A program made the position numbers and the translations under genes. The notes beneath the pieces were generated by a model that was not told where the DNA came from, did no database searches, and worked only from the letters and a program-made list of their open reading frames with translations. Shown here piece after piece: positions 1-11,628 of a stretch of DNA of 64,000 bases (the stretch's first letter is position 1; each line of letters begins with the position of its first letter). The stretch comes from Microbacterium sp. 1.5R (lineage in GTDB: Bacteria; Actinomycetota; Actinomycetes; Actinomycetales; Microbacteriaceae), in assembly GCF_007667425.1 (NCBI RefSeq), contig NZ_VDRC01000002.1, positions 645,072-709,071 on the forward strand, written 5' to 3'.

Positions 1-818
1 ACCAACGCCACGGGGATGTTCACCACCTGCATCGCGAGCCCCATGATCGCGCCGATCAGGAAGGTGACGCCCCAGGCGACCCAGAAGCGCCCGCGCGTCA
101 GGCGCCACGAACGCACCAGCGCGTCGCGGAACGTCGCGCGCTCGAGCACGAGGATCGACGGCACGAGCAGCAGCTTCGTCGTGAGCCACACGACGAGCGG
201 GATGGTGGCGAGCACGAGCACGATCAGCAGGACCACGAGGCCGCCGATCGCCTCCATCGAGCCGCCGAGCCCGCCCGCGATGAAGGCGGCGATGATGAGG
301 AAGGCGATCACGATGATCCCGAAGACGAACGCCACGGACAGCGAGGCGAACGCGGCGAGGCGCCAGAACGCCGGCAGCATCTTCTTCCACAGGGTGCCGA
401 GCGTCGCCTTCACCCCGACGGCGGCGTTCCCGATCTCGGCGGCCACCACCCCCTGCATGAGGGCGGTGAAGGCGATCGAGGCCAGCCCGACGGCGATGCC
501 GGCGAGGATGTTCATGCCGACCGTGCCGGCGAGCACCGCTTCGAAATCGGGTGACGAGGGCGAGAGCGATTCGAGACGCGCGAAGGTGGTCGCGAAGACG
601 AAGGCCATCACCGACGCGCTCAGCACGACGACGATGAGCTGGATGACGACGCCGAAGCCGAACAGCACCTTCGGGTTGTGCCGCAGCGCTGAGAACGATC
701 GTCCGAGCAGCATCCCGAAACTGAGCGGATGCAGCGGGATGATGCCCCTTCTGGGGGCGGGGGTCCACGTCTGGCCGGTCACCGGCACTCCCTCCGTCGT
801 GCGCTCCCATCGTGTCAT
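1..818 (-). CDS. Multi-pass membrane protein, 3' end cut by the window edge
   Basis: About 272 residues are visible before the frame runs off the left edge. The ATG at 818 follows a GAGG ribosome site at a normal distance. After roughly 45 polar residues there are hydrophobic segments near residues 51-78, 98-125, 150-182 and 190-225, and another starts near 242. The stretch with R-S-W-R-L-T-R-G between the last two is typical of the glycerophosphoryl diester phosphodiesterase membrane-domain family, which often lies divergent to mtrA in Microbacteriaceae. No catalytic phosphodiesterase domain is visible, so this looks like the stand-alone membrane module. The family match is recognition from memory; the membrane topology is read from the sequence. 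Confidence 0.75.
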   Translation of the reverse strand, partial: MTRWERTTEGVPVTGQTWTPAPRRGIIPLHPLSFGMLLGRSFSALRHNPKVLFGFGVVIQLIVVVLSASVMAFVFATTFARLESLSPSSPDFEAVLAGTVGMNILAGIAVGLASIAFTALMQGVVAAEIGNAAVGVKATLGTLWKKMLPAFWRLAAFASLSVAFVFGIIVIAFLIIAAFIAGGLGGSMEAIGGLVVLLIVLVLATIPLVVWLTTKLLLVPSILVLERATFRDALVRSWRLTRGRFWVAWGVTFLIGAIMGLAMQVVNIPVAL

Positions 819-864
819 AACACACCTCGCCCGCGCAGACGCGGAGTCGTGGGACTGAGTGCCA

Positions 865-870
865 TAAGGT
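865..870 (+). promoter_or_regulatory. -10 box TAAGGT of mtrA, leaderless type
   Basis: TAAGGT is followed by seven bases and then the mtrA ATG. The expected transcript would begin at or next to the start codon. Confidence 0.55.
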
Positions 871-877
871 AACAGTT

Positions 878-1558
878 ATGACCTCACGCATTCTTGTGGT
901 CGACGACGACACCGCGCTCGCCGAGATGATCGGCATCGTGCTGCGCACGGAGGGCTTCGAGCCGGTGTTCTGCGCCGACGGCGCCAAGGCCGTCGAGGAA
1001 TGGCGTTCCCAGCGGCCGGATCTGGTCCTGCTCGACCTGATGCTGCCCGGCATGGACGGGATCGAGATCTGCACCCGCATCCGCAGCGAGTCCGGCGTGC
1101 CCATCATCATGCTGACCGCTCGGAGCGACACCTCCGACGTGGTCCGCGGACTCGAGGTGGGAGCGGACGACTACATCGTCAAGCCCTTCAACCCGAAGGA
1201 ACTCGTCGCCCGCATCCGCACGCGACTGCGTCCGGCGCCCACGACCGTCGGCGAGCAGCTGCGTGTCGGCGACCTCACCGTCGACGTCGACGCGCACGAG
1301 GTCCGCCGGGGCACCGAGCCCATCGCGCTGACGCCTCTCGAGTTCCAGCTGCTGGTCGCCCTCGCATCGAAGCCGCAGCAGGTGTTCTCGCGGGAGATGC
1401 TCCTCGAACAGGTCTGGGGGTACCACTACAAGGCGGACACCCGCCTGGTGAACGTCCACGTGCAGCGGCTGCGCGCGAAGGTCGAGATCGACCCGGACAA
1501 CCCGAAGATCGTCATGACGGTGCGCGGCGTCGGCTATCGCGCCGGGAGCGCGGGCTAG
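878..1558 (+). CDS. mtrA: Response regulator MtrA
   Basis: OmpR/PhoB-type DNA-binding response regulator of 226 residues, partner of the MtrB kinase. In actinobacteria this system controls cell-wall hydrolases, division and osmotic response. The receiver domain (about 1-115) has the acidic pair D9/D10, phospho-acceptor D53, T80 and K102. The winged-helix domain covers about 130-225. The length equals that of other MtrA proteins. It opens the mtrA-mtrB-lpqB unit, with mtrB starting six bases after the stop. The ATG at 878 has no good ribosome site but lies seven bases after a TAAGGT box, suggesting leaderless translation. Confidence 0.97.
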   Translation: MTSRILVVDDDTALAEMIGIVLRTEGFEPVFCADGAKAVEEWRSQRPDLVLLDLMLPGMDGIEICTRIRSESGVPIIMLTARSDTSDVVRGLEVGADDYIVKPFNPKELVARIRTRLRPAPTTVGEQLRVGDLTVDVDAHEVRRGTEPIALTPLEFQLLVALASKPQQVFSREMLLEQVWGYHYKADTRLVNVHVQRLRAKVEIDPDNPKIVMTVRGVGYRAGSAG

Positions 1559-1563
1559 GGCCG

Positions 1564-3237
1564 ATGGCCGCGACGACAGCGACCACCACCGCGGTCGCCG
1601 TCCTCCGCGACTGGCGAGGGTGGCCCGACGTGCTCGGTGCCCTGTGGCGCAGGTCCCTCCGCTTCCGCACGCTCGCGATCACTCTGCTGCTCACCTCGAC
1701 GGCCATCCTCATCACCTGTGTGACGATGGCCCTCGTCATCCAGAGCGATCTCTTCGAGTCGCGGAAGAACGAGGCGCTCGAAGACGCACGGCGTTCGATC
1801 GATCAGGCGCAGACCACGCTCGACTCGTTCGCGCTCGGCGACGATCCCGCCGCGCTGCAGGAGCTGTGGAACAGCGTCCAGAAAGACCTCGGGAGGAACT
1901 CCACAGCGGAGGGATTGGCCGGGTTTCGCATCAGGGACGAGGTCGCCGGGCCGCTCAACGGCTTCACCGCGGGGCTCAGCGACAACATCATCAGCTCTGC
2001 CCTGCACACCCGCGTGGCGGAGTTCGACGATCGCCAGGCCTGGCAGTCGGTGGCTCTGGACATCGGCGGACGTGCGGTTCCCGGTGTGATCGTCGGACAG
2101 CAGCTGCAGGTCCCGGAGGCGGGTCCGTTCGAGATCTATTTCGCGTACGACTTCGGTGATGCGAACGGCACCCTCACCTTCGTGCAGCGCACGCTGTGGA
2201 TCGCGGGCATCGGTCTCGTGGCGATCGTCGCCGTGATCTCCTCCATCGTCCTGCGTCTCGTCTCGACGCCGATCGTCGAAGCGGCGGAGACGAGCGCCCG
2301 ATTGGCGTCCGGCGACCTGGGTGTACGGATCGACGTGCACGGCGAGGATGAGATCGCAACCCTCGGCCGGTCGTTCAACGCGATGGCCGACAGCATCGAG
2401 TCGCAGATCAAGGAGCTCGGCGAGCTCTCGCTCGTGCAACAGCGATTCGTGTCGGACGTCTCTCATGAACTGCGCACCCCCCTGACCACGATCCGGCTCG
2501 CCGCTGACATGCTCAACGATCAGCGCGCCGAGTTCGACCCGACGACGGCACGGACGACGGAGCTGCTGCACACGCAGGTGCAGCGTTTCGAGACCCTGCT
2601 GTCGGATCTGCTCGAGATCAGTCGATACGACGCGGGCTCCGTGCAGTTGGAGCTGGAGGCCACGAGCCTCGCCCATCTCGCGGAGGACATCATCGAGCAG
2701 ATGCAGCCGCTGGCCGACGGGCGGGGCAGCGACCTCCGACTGGTGGCGCCGGGCGGATACTCGCCGGTGGACATGGATCCCCGCCGCGTGCGCCGCGTTC
2801 TGCGCAACCTGATCGGAAACGCCATCGAGCACGGAGAGGGGCGATCGATCGTCGTCACGGTCGACAGCAATCAGCATGCGGTGGCCGTGGGTGTGCGCGA
2901 CTTCGGCCTCGGCATGGATCCGGCGGACGCAGAGCGCGTCTTCGATCGGTTCTGGCGTGCGGATCCGTCCCGCCAACGCACGATCGGCGGCACGGGCCTC
3001 GGGCTCTCGATCGCGCTCGGCGACGCGACCCTGCACGGCGGAACGCTCGCGGTGTGGTCGGAGCTCGGCGTCGGTACCAACTTCGTCCTCACCATCCCAC
3101 GAGGCACCTCGCTGGACGGCCCATCACCCGTGTCCGTCGAGCCGCAGGATCCTCTTCCGGGCATCGGTGATGCGACGCAGCCGATCCAGCTCGCGGATCT
3201 GCCCGCCGAGCTCTTCGACCGAGGGAGTCTCGAATGA
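1564..3237 (+). CDS. mtrB: Sensor histidine kinase MtrB
   Basis: Membrane histidine kinase of 557 residues that phosphorylates MtrA. The order is a short cytosolic N-terminus, TM1 at about 37-59, an extracytoplasmic sensor region, TM2 near 212-236, a HAMP domain, then the HisKA box S-H-E-L-R-T-P with phospho-acceptor H301. The HATPase domain follows, with N, G1 (DFGLGMD) and G2 (GTGLGLS) boxes. The frame stays open upstream inside mtrA, but the ATG at 1564 just after the mtrA stop gives the family length. The stop overlaps the lpqB start by four bases (ATGA), so the two are translationally coupled. Confidence 0.95.
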   Translation: MAATTATTTAVAVLRDWRGWPDVLGALWRRSLRFRTLAITLLLTSTAILITCVTMALVIQSDLFESRKNEALEDARRSIDQAQTTLDSFALGDDPAALQELWNSVQKDLGRNSTAEGLAGFRIRDEVAGPLNGFTAGLSDNIISSALHTRVAEFDDRQAWQSVALDIGGRAVPGVIVGQQLQVPEAGPFEIYFAYDFGDANGTLTFVQRTLWIAGIGLVAIVAVISSIVLRLVSTPIVEAAETSARLASGDLGVRIDVHGEDEIATLGRSFNAMADSIESQIKELGELSLVQQRFVSDVSHELRTPLTTIRLAADMLNDQRAEFDPTTARTTELLHTQVQRFETLLSDLLEISRYDAGSVQLELEATSLAHLAEDIIEQMQPLADGRGSDLRLVAPGGYSPVDMDPRRVRRVLRNLIGNAIEHGEGRSIVVTVDSNQHAVAVGVRDFGLGMDPADAERVFDRFWRADPSRQRTIGGTGLGLSIALGDATLHGGTLAVWSELGVGTNFVLTIPRGTSLDGPSPVSVEPQDPLPGIGDATQPIQLADLPAELFDRGSLE

Positions 3238-4952
3238 ACGCGCATCCGCGACGCGCACTCCTCGCGCTGCTGCTCGCCGTGAGCGCAGTGGCGCTCACGG
3301 CGTGCACCGGCCTCCCCACCACGGGCGACGTGCAGCCGGGACTCGCTCTGGGTGCCTCGCCGGAAGACCCGGACTTCCTCCCTCTCGCGTCTGGACCTGT
3401 CGAAGGGGCGGGCCCCGCCGAGATCGTCGAAGGATTCGTGGAGGCCGCCATCACCCCGGCCGACAACTGGGAGACGGCACGCAGCTTCATGACGCCCGAG
3501 ATGGCGGCCGACTGGCGACCGACCACTGGTGTCTCGATCGACGTCAGCGCGGAGACGCGGTCGTTCTCCTCGACCGTCGAGGACGACGCCGAGGTCGACG
3601 ACGGAGACACCGCCGACGTCCGGGTGACGTTCGACCAGATGGCGAGCGTCGACGGCACCGGAGCCTACTCCGAGGCGTTCGGGGCCTCGACCTCATCGTT
3701 CGTGGTGACGCGGACCGACGGTCAGTGGCGCATCTCCGGTGCGCCGGACGGCGTGGTACTCGATGAGTCGCGCTTCTCCCGTGTCTACGACGACTACGCC
3801 CTGCAGTTCTACGACCAGACGTGGGAGCGGCTCGTTCCCGACGTGCGCTGGTTCCCGCGGCGAGCCACGATCGCGACGACGATCGCGCAGACGCTGATCG
3901 GCGGCGCACCGAGCCCGTGGCTCGACCCTGCGGTGCAGAATGCTTTCCCCGCCGGGGTCCAGCTCGCACGCGATGCCGTGCCGATCGACCCGGACCAGGT
4001 GGCGGATGTCGCGCTCAACAGAGCGGCGGCGGGCTTGGACCAGGTCACGCTCGCCCGCATGCGCACTCAGCTGCAGGAGACGTTCCTCGCGGCGGGGGTG
4101 CAGGTGAGCCAGGTCCGGTTCAGCATCGACGGCCGGACCCTCGACGCCGGCGTCGTCAAGCTCGTCCAGGACCCGCCTGATGGGGGCAGTCTCGTCCTCA
4201 AGGACGGCGCATTCGGCAATCTGGTCGGTGGCGAGGTGACCCCCATCGCCGGCGTATCGGACGAGATCCTCGCCCTGACGCAGCCGATCGTCTCCGTCGA
4301 TGTCGCCGTCGACGGTTCCCATGCTGCTCTGCAGCTCGGCGACGGACACGTCTACGTGGTCGGGAACGGGAACCTGGACGAGCTCGACCAGCGCGAGCAG
4401 CTCGTACGCCCCACTATGGATCCGTTCGACTTCACCTGGTCCGTGCCTTCGAACGCACCGTCCGCCCTGCAGGCCATCAGCGTGGAGGTCGCGTCCACCT
4501 CGATCGCGGATGCCTGGCCAGGCGCGTCCGAGGTCTCGGCCATCCGCGTGTCGGCGGACGGCGCGCGCATCGCGGCGGTCATCACCGTCGGAGGCGAGCG
4601 CTGGGTCGTCGTCTCCGCGATCATCAGGGACGAGACCGGCACGCCGACCGCGCTCGGGCCGACGGAGGAGATCACGGAACTGCGTGGCACGGCATCCGGC
4701 CTGGTCTGGCTCGGCCCAGACCGGCTCGCGCTGCTCGGTGACACCGACGACCGGATCGTGCTGACGCAGATCGTCGGCGGGACGGGGACCGTCGAGTCGG
4801 CACCGGCCGGTGCGGCGACGATCGCAGGGTCACGATCCGCCACGGGAGTGCGGATCCTCAGTGCCGACGGCTCGGTCTTCGCCCGCAGCGGGTCCGCGTG
4901 GAGCGAGGCGACGGAGGGCGTGCAGCTGCTCGCGACGCGCGCGGGACACTGA
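3234..4952 (+). CDS. lpqB: Lipoprotein LpqB
   Basis: Secreted lipoprotein of 572 residues. A positively charged start and a hydrophobic signal end in the lipobox L-T-A-C, so C24 would be the lipidated residue. A GerMN-type domain lies around residues 200-305, followed by the C-terminal beta-propeller-like region typical of LpqB. In mycobacteria and Streptomyces LpqB binds the extracytoplasmic part of MtrB and modulates MtrA phosphorylation. The start overlaps the mtrB stop (ATGA), consistent with one three-gene signalling operon. Confidence 0.95.
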   Translation: MNAHPRRALLALLLAVSAVALTACTGLPTTGDVQPGLALGASPEDPDFLPLASGPVEGAGPAEIVEGFVEAAITPADNWETARSFMTPEMAADWRPTTGVSIDVSAETRSFSSTVEDDAEVDDGDTADVRVTFDQMASVDGTGAYSEAFGASTSSFVVTRTDGQWRISGAPDGVVLDESRFSRVYDDYALQFYDQTWERLVPDVRWFPRRATIATTIAQTLIGGAPSPWLDPAVQNAFPAGVQLARDAVPIDPDQVADVALNRAAAGLDQVTLARMRTQLQETFLAAGVQVSQVRFSIDGRTLDAGVVKLVQDPPDGGSLVLKDGAFGNLVGGEVTPIAGVSDEILALTQPIVSVDVAVDGSHAALQLGDGHVYVVGNGNLDELDQREQLVRPTMDPFDFTWSVPSNAPSALQAISVEVASTSIADAWPGASEVSAIRVSADGARIAAVITVGGERWVVVSAIIRDETGTPTALGPTEEITELRGTASGLVWLGPDRLALLGDTDDRIVLTQIVGGTGTVESAPAGAATIAGSRSATGVRILSADGSVFARSGSAWSEATEGVQLLATRAGH

Positions 4953-5072
4953 CCCCGCTGGCGGGCGGCGTCCTCTCCTGCACGGATCCAGCGGCAGCAG
5001 AGCTCTCCCCGCGGTGCGGCGCAGGACCGACACGAGCGCTCGCCGCAGCGGGACGACCGACATGATCGTCGG

Positions 5073-5762
5073 ATGCCAGGTCCTGCGACGTCGATGCCCA
5101 CCCTGCGGTCGCTCGGGCTGGAGACGCTCGCATTCCTCCTCGCCGCCACCTGCGCGGGGTGCGGCACACCGGAGACCCTGCTCTGCGATCCGTGTCGCCG
5201 AGAACTGCGGCCCTCGCCCGTCGAAGTGCGTACTCCACGCGGTCGGACGGTGCGCGCGGCTCTCACCTACCAGGGCGTGGCCTCTCGCTGCATCCGACGG
5301 CTGAAAGACGAGGGAGAGACTCTTCTCGCCCGCCCGCTGGGTGCCGCGCTGGCCGCGGCCGTGGCCGAGAGCCAGCGCGGAACGGATGCCGCGGCGGTCC
5401 CCGTGCCGACCTCGCGATCGGCCTTCCGCCGTCGTGGGTACCGCGTCCCGGATCTCCTCATCCGCAGAGCGGGACTGCGGCCGCTGCGGGCGCTCTCCGC
5501 TGCGAGCACGCGGCGGGATCAACGCGGCCTGGGAGTCGACGGCCGAGCACGCAACGTCAGGGGCAGCCTGCGCGCACGTCTCCGGGGCGAAGGGGCGCCC
5601 GTCATCCTCATCGACGACGTCGTGACCACCGGCGCGACCATCGACGAGGCAGCTCGCGTGCTCGAGCGGGCGGGGTTCGACGTGGTGGCGGCGGTCGCTC
5701 TCGCCGCGACCCCGCTGCACAGCGGATTCCCAACCGACTCATCGGCGACACGGCGGAAGTGA
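5073..5762 (+). CDS. ComF-family phosphoribosyltransferase-like protein
   Basis: Protein of 229 residues. The N-terminus carries a zinc-ribbon-like set of cysteines, C27-x2-C30 and C38-x2-C41. The C-terminal half is a type I phosphoribosyltransferase fold with the PRPP loop I-D-D-V-V-T-T-G-A-T at about 180-189. ComF proteins are linked to DNA uptake in competent bacteria, but many actinobacterial members have no tested role. It lies between lpqB and hpf, the same relative place as Rv3242c in M. tuberculosis. The start could also be the ATG at 5094; neither has a convincing ribosome site. Confidence 0.9.
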   Translation: MPGPATSMPTLRSLGLETLAFLLAATCAGCGTPETLLCDPCRRELRPSPVEVRTPRGRTVRAALTYQGVASRCIRRLKDEGETLLARPLGAALAAAVAESQRGTDAAAVPVPTSRSAFRRRGYRVPDLLIRRAGLRPLRALSAASTRRDQRGLGVDGRARNVRGSLRARLRGEGAPVILIDDVVTTGATIDEAARVLERAGFDVVAAVALAATPLHSGFPTDSSATRRK

Positions 5763-5856
5763 CCCGTGACATCGGTGCGCGACCGGACTACGGTGGGTGG
5801 TCACAAGGCGACCACGGTCCGCCCTTGGCCGGGTGGACCGGGACAAGGAGGCAGCA

Positions 5857-6513
5857 ATGGAAACGAGCATCGTCGGCGTCGGAGTGGGTATCACCGATCG
5901 CTTCCGAACCGTTGTCGAGGAGAAGATCGCCAAGATCGAGACGTTCGCAGCGCGGGCGCAACGACTGGACGTGAAGGTCACCCATCGCGTGTACCGCAAT
6001 GGGCGCGTCCCTGATGAGACCGTCGAGCTGACACTGATCGGCAAGGGTCCCGTCGTGCGCGCCGAGGCCACGGACGGCGACAAGTTCGTCGCGTTCGACC
6101 TCGCGGTCGACAAGATGGCCGAGCAGCTGCGACGCGCCAAGGAGAAGCGCGTCGACGGGCGTCAGCATCCTCGCGGAGCCCACTTCGAGAAGGAGAGCGG
6201 CGCGCTCGAGGGCATCGACGTCCAGCCGGCGTCGGCCGAGGTGCTCCACGCCGTCGCGACGGGAAGCATCCCCGTGCAGAACGACGAAGAAGAGGTCTAC
6301 TCGCCCGTCGTCATCCGCACCAAGAGCTTCGACCCTGAGTGGATGACCGTCGAGGAGGCCGTCGACCGCATGGAGCTCGTCGGGCACGACTTCTTCCTCT
6401 TCGTCGATGCGCGCACCGATCACCCGAGCGTCGTCTACCGGCGCAAGGGCTGGGACTACGGTGTCATCGCACTCGAGACGTCGGCGCCGCCGGCCGAGGC
6501 GCTCGCGTCATAG
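5857..6513 (+). CDS. hpf: Long-form ribosome hibernation promoting factor
   Basis: Protein of 218 residues with an N-terminal S30AE/YfiA domain (about 1-100), a charged linker, and a C-terminal dimerisation domain (about 155-212, containing the PVVIRTKSF and RRKGWDYGVI stretches). Long-form HPF both blocks the decoding site of 70S ribosomes and pairs them into 100S dimers in resting cells. The start at 5857 follows AAGGAGG at 5845-5851; the in-frame GTG at 5797 is less likely. The untranslated leader after the TACGGT box at 5789-5794 would be about 55 bases. It ends just before a strong hairpin terminator. Confidence 0.95.
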   Translation: METSIVGVGVGITDRFRTVVEEKIAKIETFAARAQRLDVKVTHRVYRNGRVPDETVELTLIGKGPVVRAEATDGDKFVAFDLAVDKMAEQLRRAKEKRVDGRQHPRGAHFEKESGALEGIDVQPASAEVLHAVATGSIPVQNDEEEVYSPVVIRTKSFDPEWMTVEEAVDRMELVGHDFFLFVDARTDHPSVVYRRKGWDYGVIALETSAPPAEALAS

Positions 6514-6526
6514 AACCGCCTGCACG

Positions 6527-6560
6527 ACGACGGCCCGCTCCGGAAGGAGCGGGCCGTCGT
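6527..6560. terminator. Bidirectional hairpin terminator
   Basis: Perfect 15-base inverted repeat (arms 6527-6541 and 6546-6560) with a GGAA loop. It lies between the convergent hpf and coiled-coil genes and can serve both. Confidence 0.85.
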
Positions 6561-6580
6561 CTGCGTGGGGGAGAGCTCGG

Positions 6581-7915
6581 TCAGTCGAACATGCCGTCGA
6601 GCAGGCTGCCGATGACCAGACCGCCGAGGATGCCGGACGCGATGTCCCCGCCCCCGCCGCCACGGCGACCGCCGCCCCAGCCGCCGCCACCGCCCCATCC
6701 GTTGCCGCCCCACTGGTCCTGAGGGCGCGAGGAGTCGATATCCCGCTGCGCGAGCTGCAGCGCCTCGGATGCGAGGTGCGCGACGCGACGGGCGCTGGCG
6801 AGAGCCTGCTCCCTGGTCTCCTCCGCGGGCATGAGGTCGGAGAGATCGACGCGCAGACGCTCCGCCTCGGCGAGCCGCGTGCGGGCATCCGCGCCGATCC
6901 AGCCGCGATGACCGGCGATCAGGCCGCGAGCGACGCCGAGCTGCCGATCGGCGTCATCGACGGCGTGCTGCACCTGCTGGATGCTCGGGAGAGGGTGCTC
7001 GACGCGGTGACGTGCGGTGGCGATGGCGTCGTCGAGCGCGGTGTTCGCCGCACGCAGCTGCGAGAGCTCCGCGAACGGATCGCCGGGGGAGCCAGCGGGG
7101 GAGAGGGCGCTGAGGGCGTTCTGCAGGTCGCTCACCGCGGTGGCGACGGCCGGTACCTGCGGCGCCGTACGGGCGGCGATGAGGTCGGATCGGGAGTCGG
7201 CGACGACCTCGGCGAGAGTCGACTCAGCACGGAGCGCTTCGATCTCGAAGTCCTCCACGGCATCGAGGAGCGCGGAGGCCCGGCGGGTCGCCTCCGTCGC
7301 GGTCTCGAGCGCGAGGTTGGCTTCCTCGTTCTGCTTCGCCTCACGGCGTCGTTCGGAGACGTCCGCACCGTGCGTCGCGAAGGCGATCAACTGTTCCGCC
7401 TCGGCGGCGCTCGCGGTGATGTGGTGCATGGCGGAGTCCGAGTAGCGGCTCGACAGACGCGCGACCGTCGCATTCGTCTGCGGGATGCGTTCGCTCAGCG
7501 CGGCGGCGTCCGCGCGCACCTGAGCGATGACCTCGGGAGCCCGTCGGACCTTCGCGACCGATTCCGCGAGATCCGACGTCTTCTCGTCGAGCAGATCCTG
7601 GGCCCAGTCGCACAGCTGGACGATGCGCGCGTTGCGGGTGCGGAGCTCTTCGGCGGTGTCGGGGATCTCGTCGTGGTTGAGCTGGTGGAGTTGGAACGCC
7701 TCGCGCAGGTGTGTGCGCACGGCGGCGAGGGCTGCGCGGAGGTCTCCGGTGAGGGAGTCGCCCAACTCGGCTTCGGCGAACACCAGCTCGTCGGACGTCG
7801 TGCGGATGCGCTCGTCGGCCGCGACGAGAGCCTGCTCGGCGCGACGTGCCAGATCGGCATCCTGTGCGGCGAGTTCTTCCTGTTCGCGCTTGCGTCTGCC
7901 CCAAATACCAGCCAT
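6581..7915 (-). CDS. Soluble coiled-coil protein with Gly-rich tail, paralogous to the TPM protein's C-terminal part
   Basis: Protein of 444 residues with no signal peptide or membrane span. It is almost all heptad-rich alpha helix up to about residue 395. A Trp/Gly-rich segment follows, then a hydrophobic Gly-rich end with GGDIASGILGGL. Blocks such as A-L-V-x-A-D, E-A-F-x-L, R-I-[IV]-Q-L-C-D, A-A-N-x-x-[IL]-D-x-A-I and the ARTRL-x-[EQ]-AE stretch recur in the same order in the 676-residue TPM protein at 54581-56611. It therefore resembles that protein without its signal, TPM domain and membrane anchor. The role is unknown; an envelope-stress partner is a guess. The start is the ATG six bases after a TAGGAT box. 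Confidence 0.8.
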   Translation of the reverse strand: MAGIWGRRKREQEELAAQDADLARRAEQALVAADERIRTTSDELVFAEAELGDSLTGDLRAALAAVRTHLREAFQLHQLNHDEIPDTAEELRTRNARIVQLCDWAQDLLDEKTSDLAESVAKVRRAPEVIAQVRADAAALSERIPQTNATVARLSSRYSDSAMHHITASAAEAEQLIAFATHGADVSERRREAKQNEEANLALETATEATRRASALLDAVEDFEIEALRAESTLAEVVADSRSDLIAARTAPQVPAVATAVSDLQNALSALSPAGSPGDPFAELSQLRAANTALDDAIATARHRVEHPLPSIQQVQHAVDDADRQLGVARGLIAGHRGWIGADARTRLAEAERLRVDLSDLMPAEETREQALASARRVAHLASEALQLAQRDIDSSRPQDQWGGNGWGGGGGWGGGRRGGGGGDIASGILGGLVIGSLLDGMFD

Positions 7916-7921
7916 GACACG

Positions 7922-7927
7922 ATCCTA
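7922..7927 (-). promoter_or_regulatory. -10 box TAGGAT of the coiled-coil gene, leaderless type
   Basis: On the minus strand, TAGGAT, six bases, then the ATG at 7915. Confidence 0.55.
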
Positions 7928-7977
7928 GTTTCCCGGGTGATGACGGTGGCTGTGCATCCGCTTGAGGCGAACGGGCA

Positions 7978-8580
7978 TCACACGAGCGCGGCACTCCCGG
8001 CTCGTGCGGGGCGGCCGCGCTTGGGCCGGTCGACGTCGAGGGCCAGTGCCAGCCCGTGATCGGGATGCTCGCCGAGGCGGGTGCGCGCGTGTTCGAGCCA
8101 CTGCGACTCCGCCTCGGCGGAGAAGATCAGCGAGTCGAGAACGAGCGAGTGCGCGAGACCCTCAGGCCCTGCCTCATCCCTCGACGCGCGCATCATGCGC
8201 AGTTCGGCCAGGCGGCCCTCGGCGGCGGCGCGCTCCTCGTCGATGACAGCGGCGGCGTCCGCCCCCGGCAGGGTCGCGGCGAGAGCGATCTTGATGGCGA
8301 CCTCGTCTCGCGGGGCGAGGGTGCGCTCCACCGCGCGGGAGAGCCACAGATCGACCTCGGCGAGACCTGGCGAGGTGATCTCCCAGTAGACGTGCCCCTG
8401 CGCGTCGGCGCCGTCGCGGCGCACCAGCCCGTCACGCTCCAGACGCTCGAGGGTGTTGTAGATCTGCCCCACGTTGAGCGGCCAGACCGACCCGGTGCGC
8501 CTGACGAACTCGTGGCGCAGCTGATAGCCGTAACACGGACCCTGCGCGAGGATCGCGAGCAGGCTCTGACGCACTGACAT
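7978..8580 (-). CDS. PadR-family transcriptional regulator
   Basis: Repressor-like protein of 200 residues. The N-terminal winged helix (about 1-85) contains G-P-x-Y-G-Y-Q-L and V-x-x-G-Q-I-Y-N-T-L-x-R-L, the PadR signature. The remainder is a helical Vir_act_alpha_C-type dimerisation domain. PadR proteins respond to phenolics, drugs or other small ligands; no target is clear here. The ATG at 8580 follows AGGAGG with a five-base spacer, better than the upstream GTG. It is divergent from secA, but the 159-base gap makes control of secA unlikely. Self-regulation through the AT-rich element at 8601-8614 is plausible. Confidence 0.88.
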   Translation of the reverse strand: MSVRQSLLAILAQGPCYGYQLRHEFVRRTGSVWPLNVGQIYNTLERLERDGLVRRDGADAQGHVYWEITSPGLAEVDLWLSRAVERTLAPRDEVAIKIALAATLPGADAAAVIDEERAAAEGRLAELRMMRASRDEAGPEGLAHSLVLDSLIFSAEAESQWLEHARTRLGEHPDHGLALALDVDRPKRGRPARAGSAALV

Positions 8581-8600
8581 GGGACCTCCTGGGCTCGCGA

Positions 8601-8614
8601 CCAATATACATACC
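8601..8614 (-). promoter_or_regulatory. AT-rich promoter/operator candidate for the padR gene
   Basis: The minus strand reads GGTATGTATATTGG, an unusually AT-rich island. It contains a possible -10 TATATT and an ATGT/ACAT-type core like known PadR operators. No strict palindrome is present. Confidence 0.35.
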
Positions 8615-8739
8615 GGGAAACGCGTCCCCCGCGCGCCATGCAGGCGACGTGCAGGTCACGGGCTTGTAACATGACAAGGTATGCCTTGCGCGCGCCGATG
8701 TGCGGCGGCGCGGGACCCATCGACAGGGAGATGACATCT

Positions 8740-11550
<2,811 letters not shown>

Positions 11551-11573
11551 GAGGCGGCCGATACCGCCGCGAT

Positions 11574-11607
11574 GAGGAGGGCCAGTCCGCGAGGATTGGC
11601 CCTCCTC
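11574..11607 (+). terminator. Hairpin terminator of secA
   Basis: Inverted repeat with arms at 11574-11588 and 11593-11607, one G-U pair and a four-base loop. It is followed by TCGTCGCTGT and lies between secA and the next co-directional gene. Confidence 0.75.
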
Positions 11608-11616
11608 TCGTCGCTG

Positions 11617-11622
11617 TAGGCT
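11617..11622 (+). promoter_or_regulatory. -10 box TAGGCT of the aminotransferase, leaderless type
   Basis: TAGGCT, six bases, then the ATG at 11629. It lies directly after the secA terminator. Confidence 0.55.
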
Positions 11623-11628
11623 TGGCCG

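Noticed and set aside
1000..1563. N-terminal extension of mtrB reaching into mtrA
   Set aside because: The extension is a frame-shifted reading of mtrA; the ATG just after the mtrA stop gives the family length and domain start.
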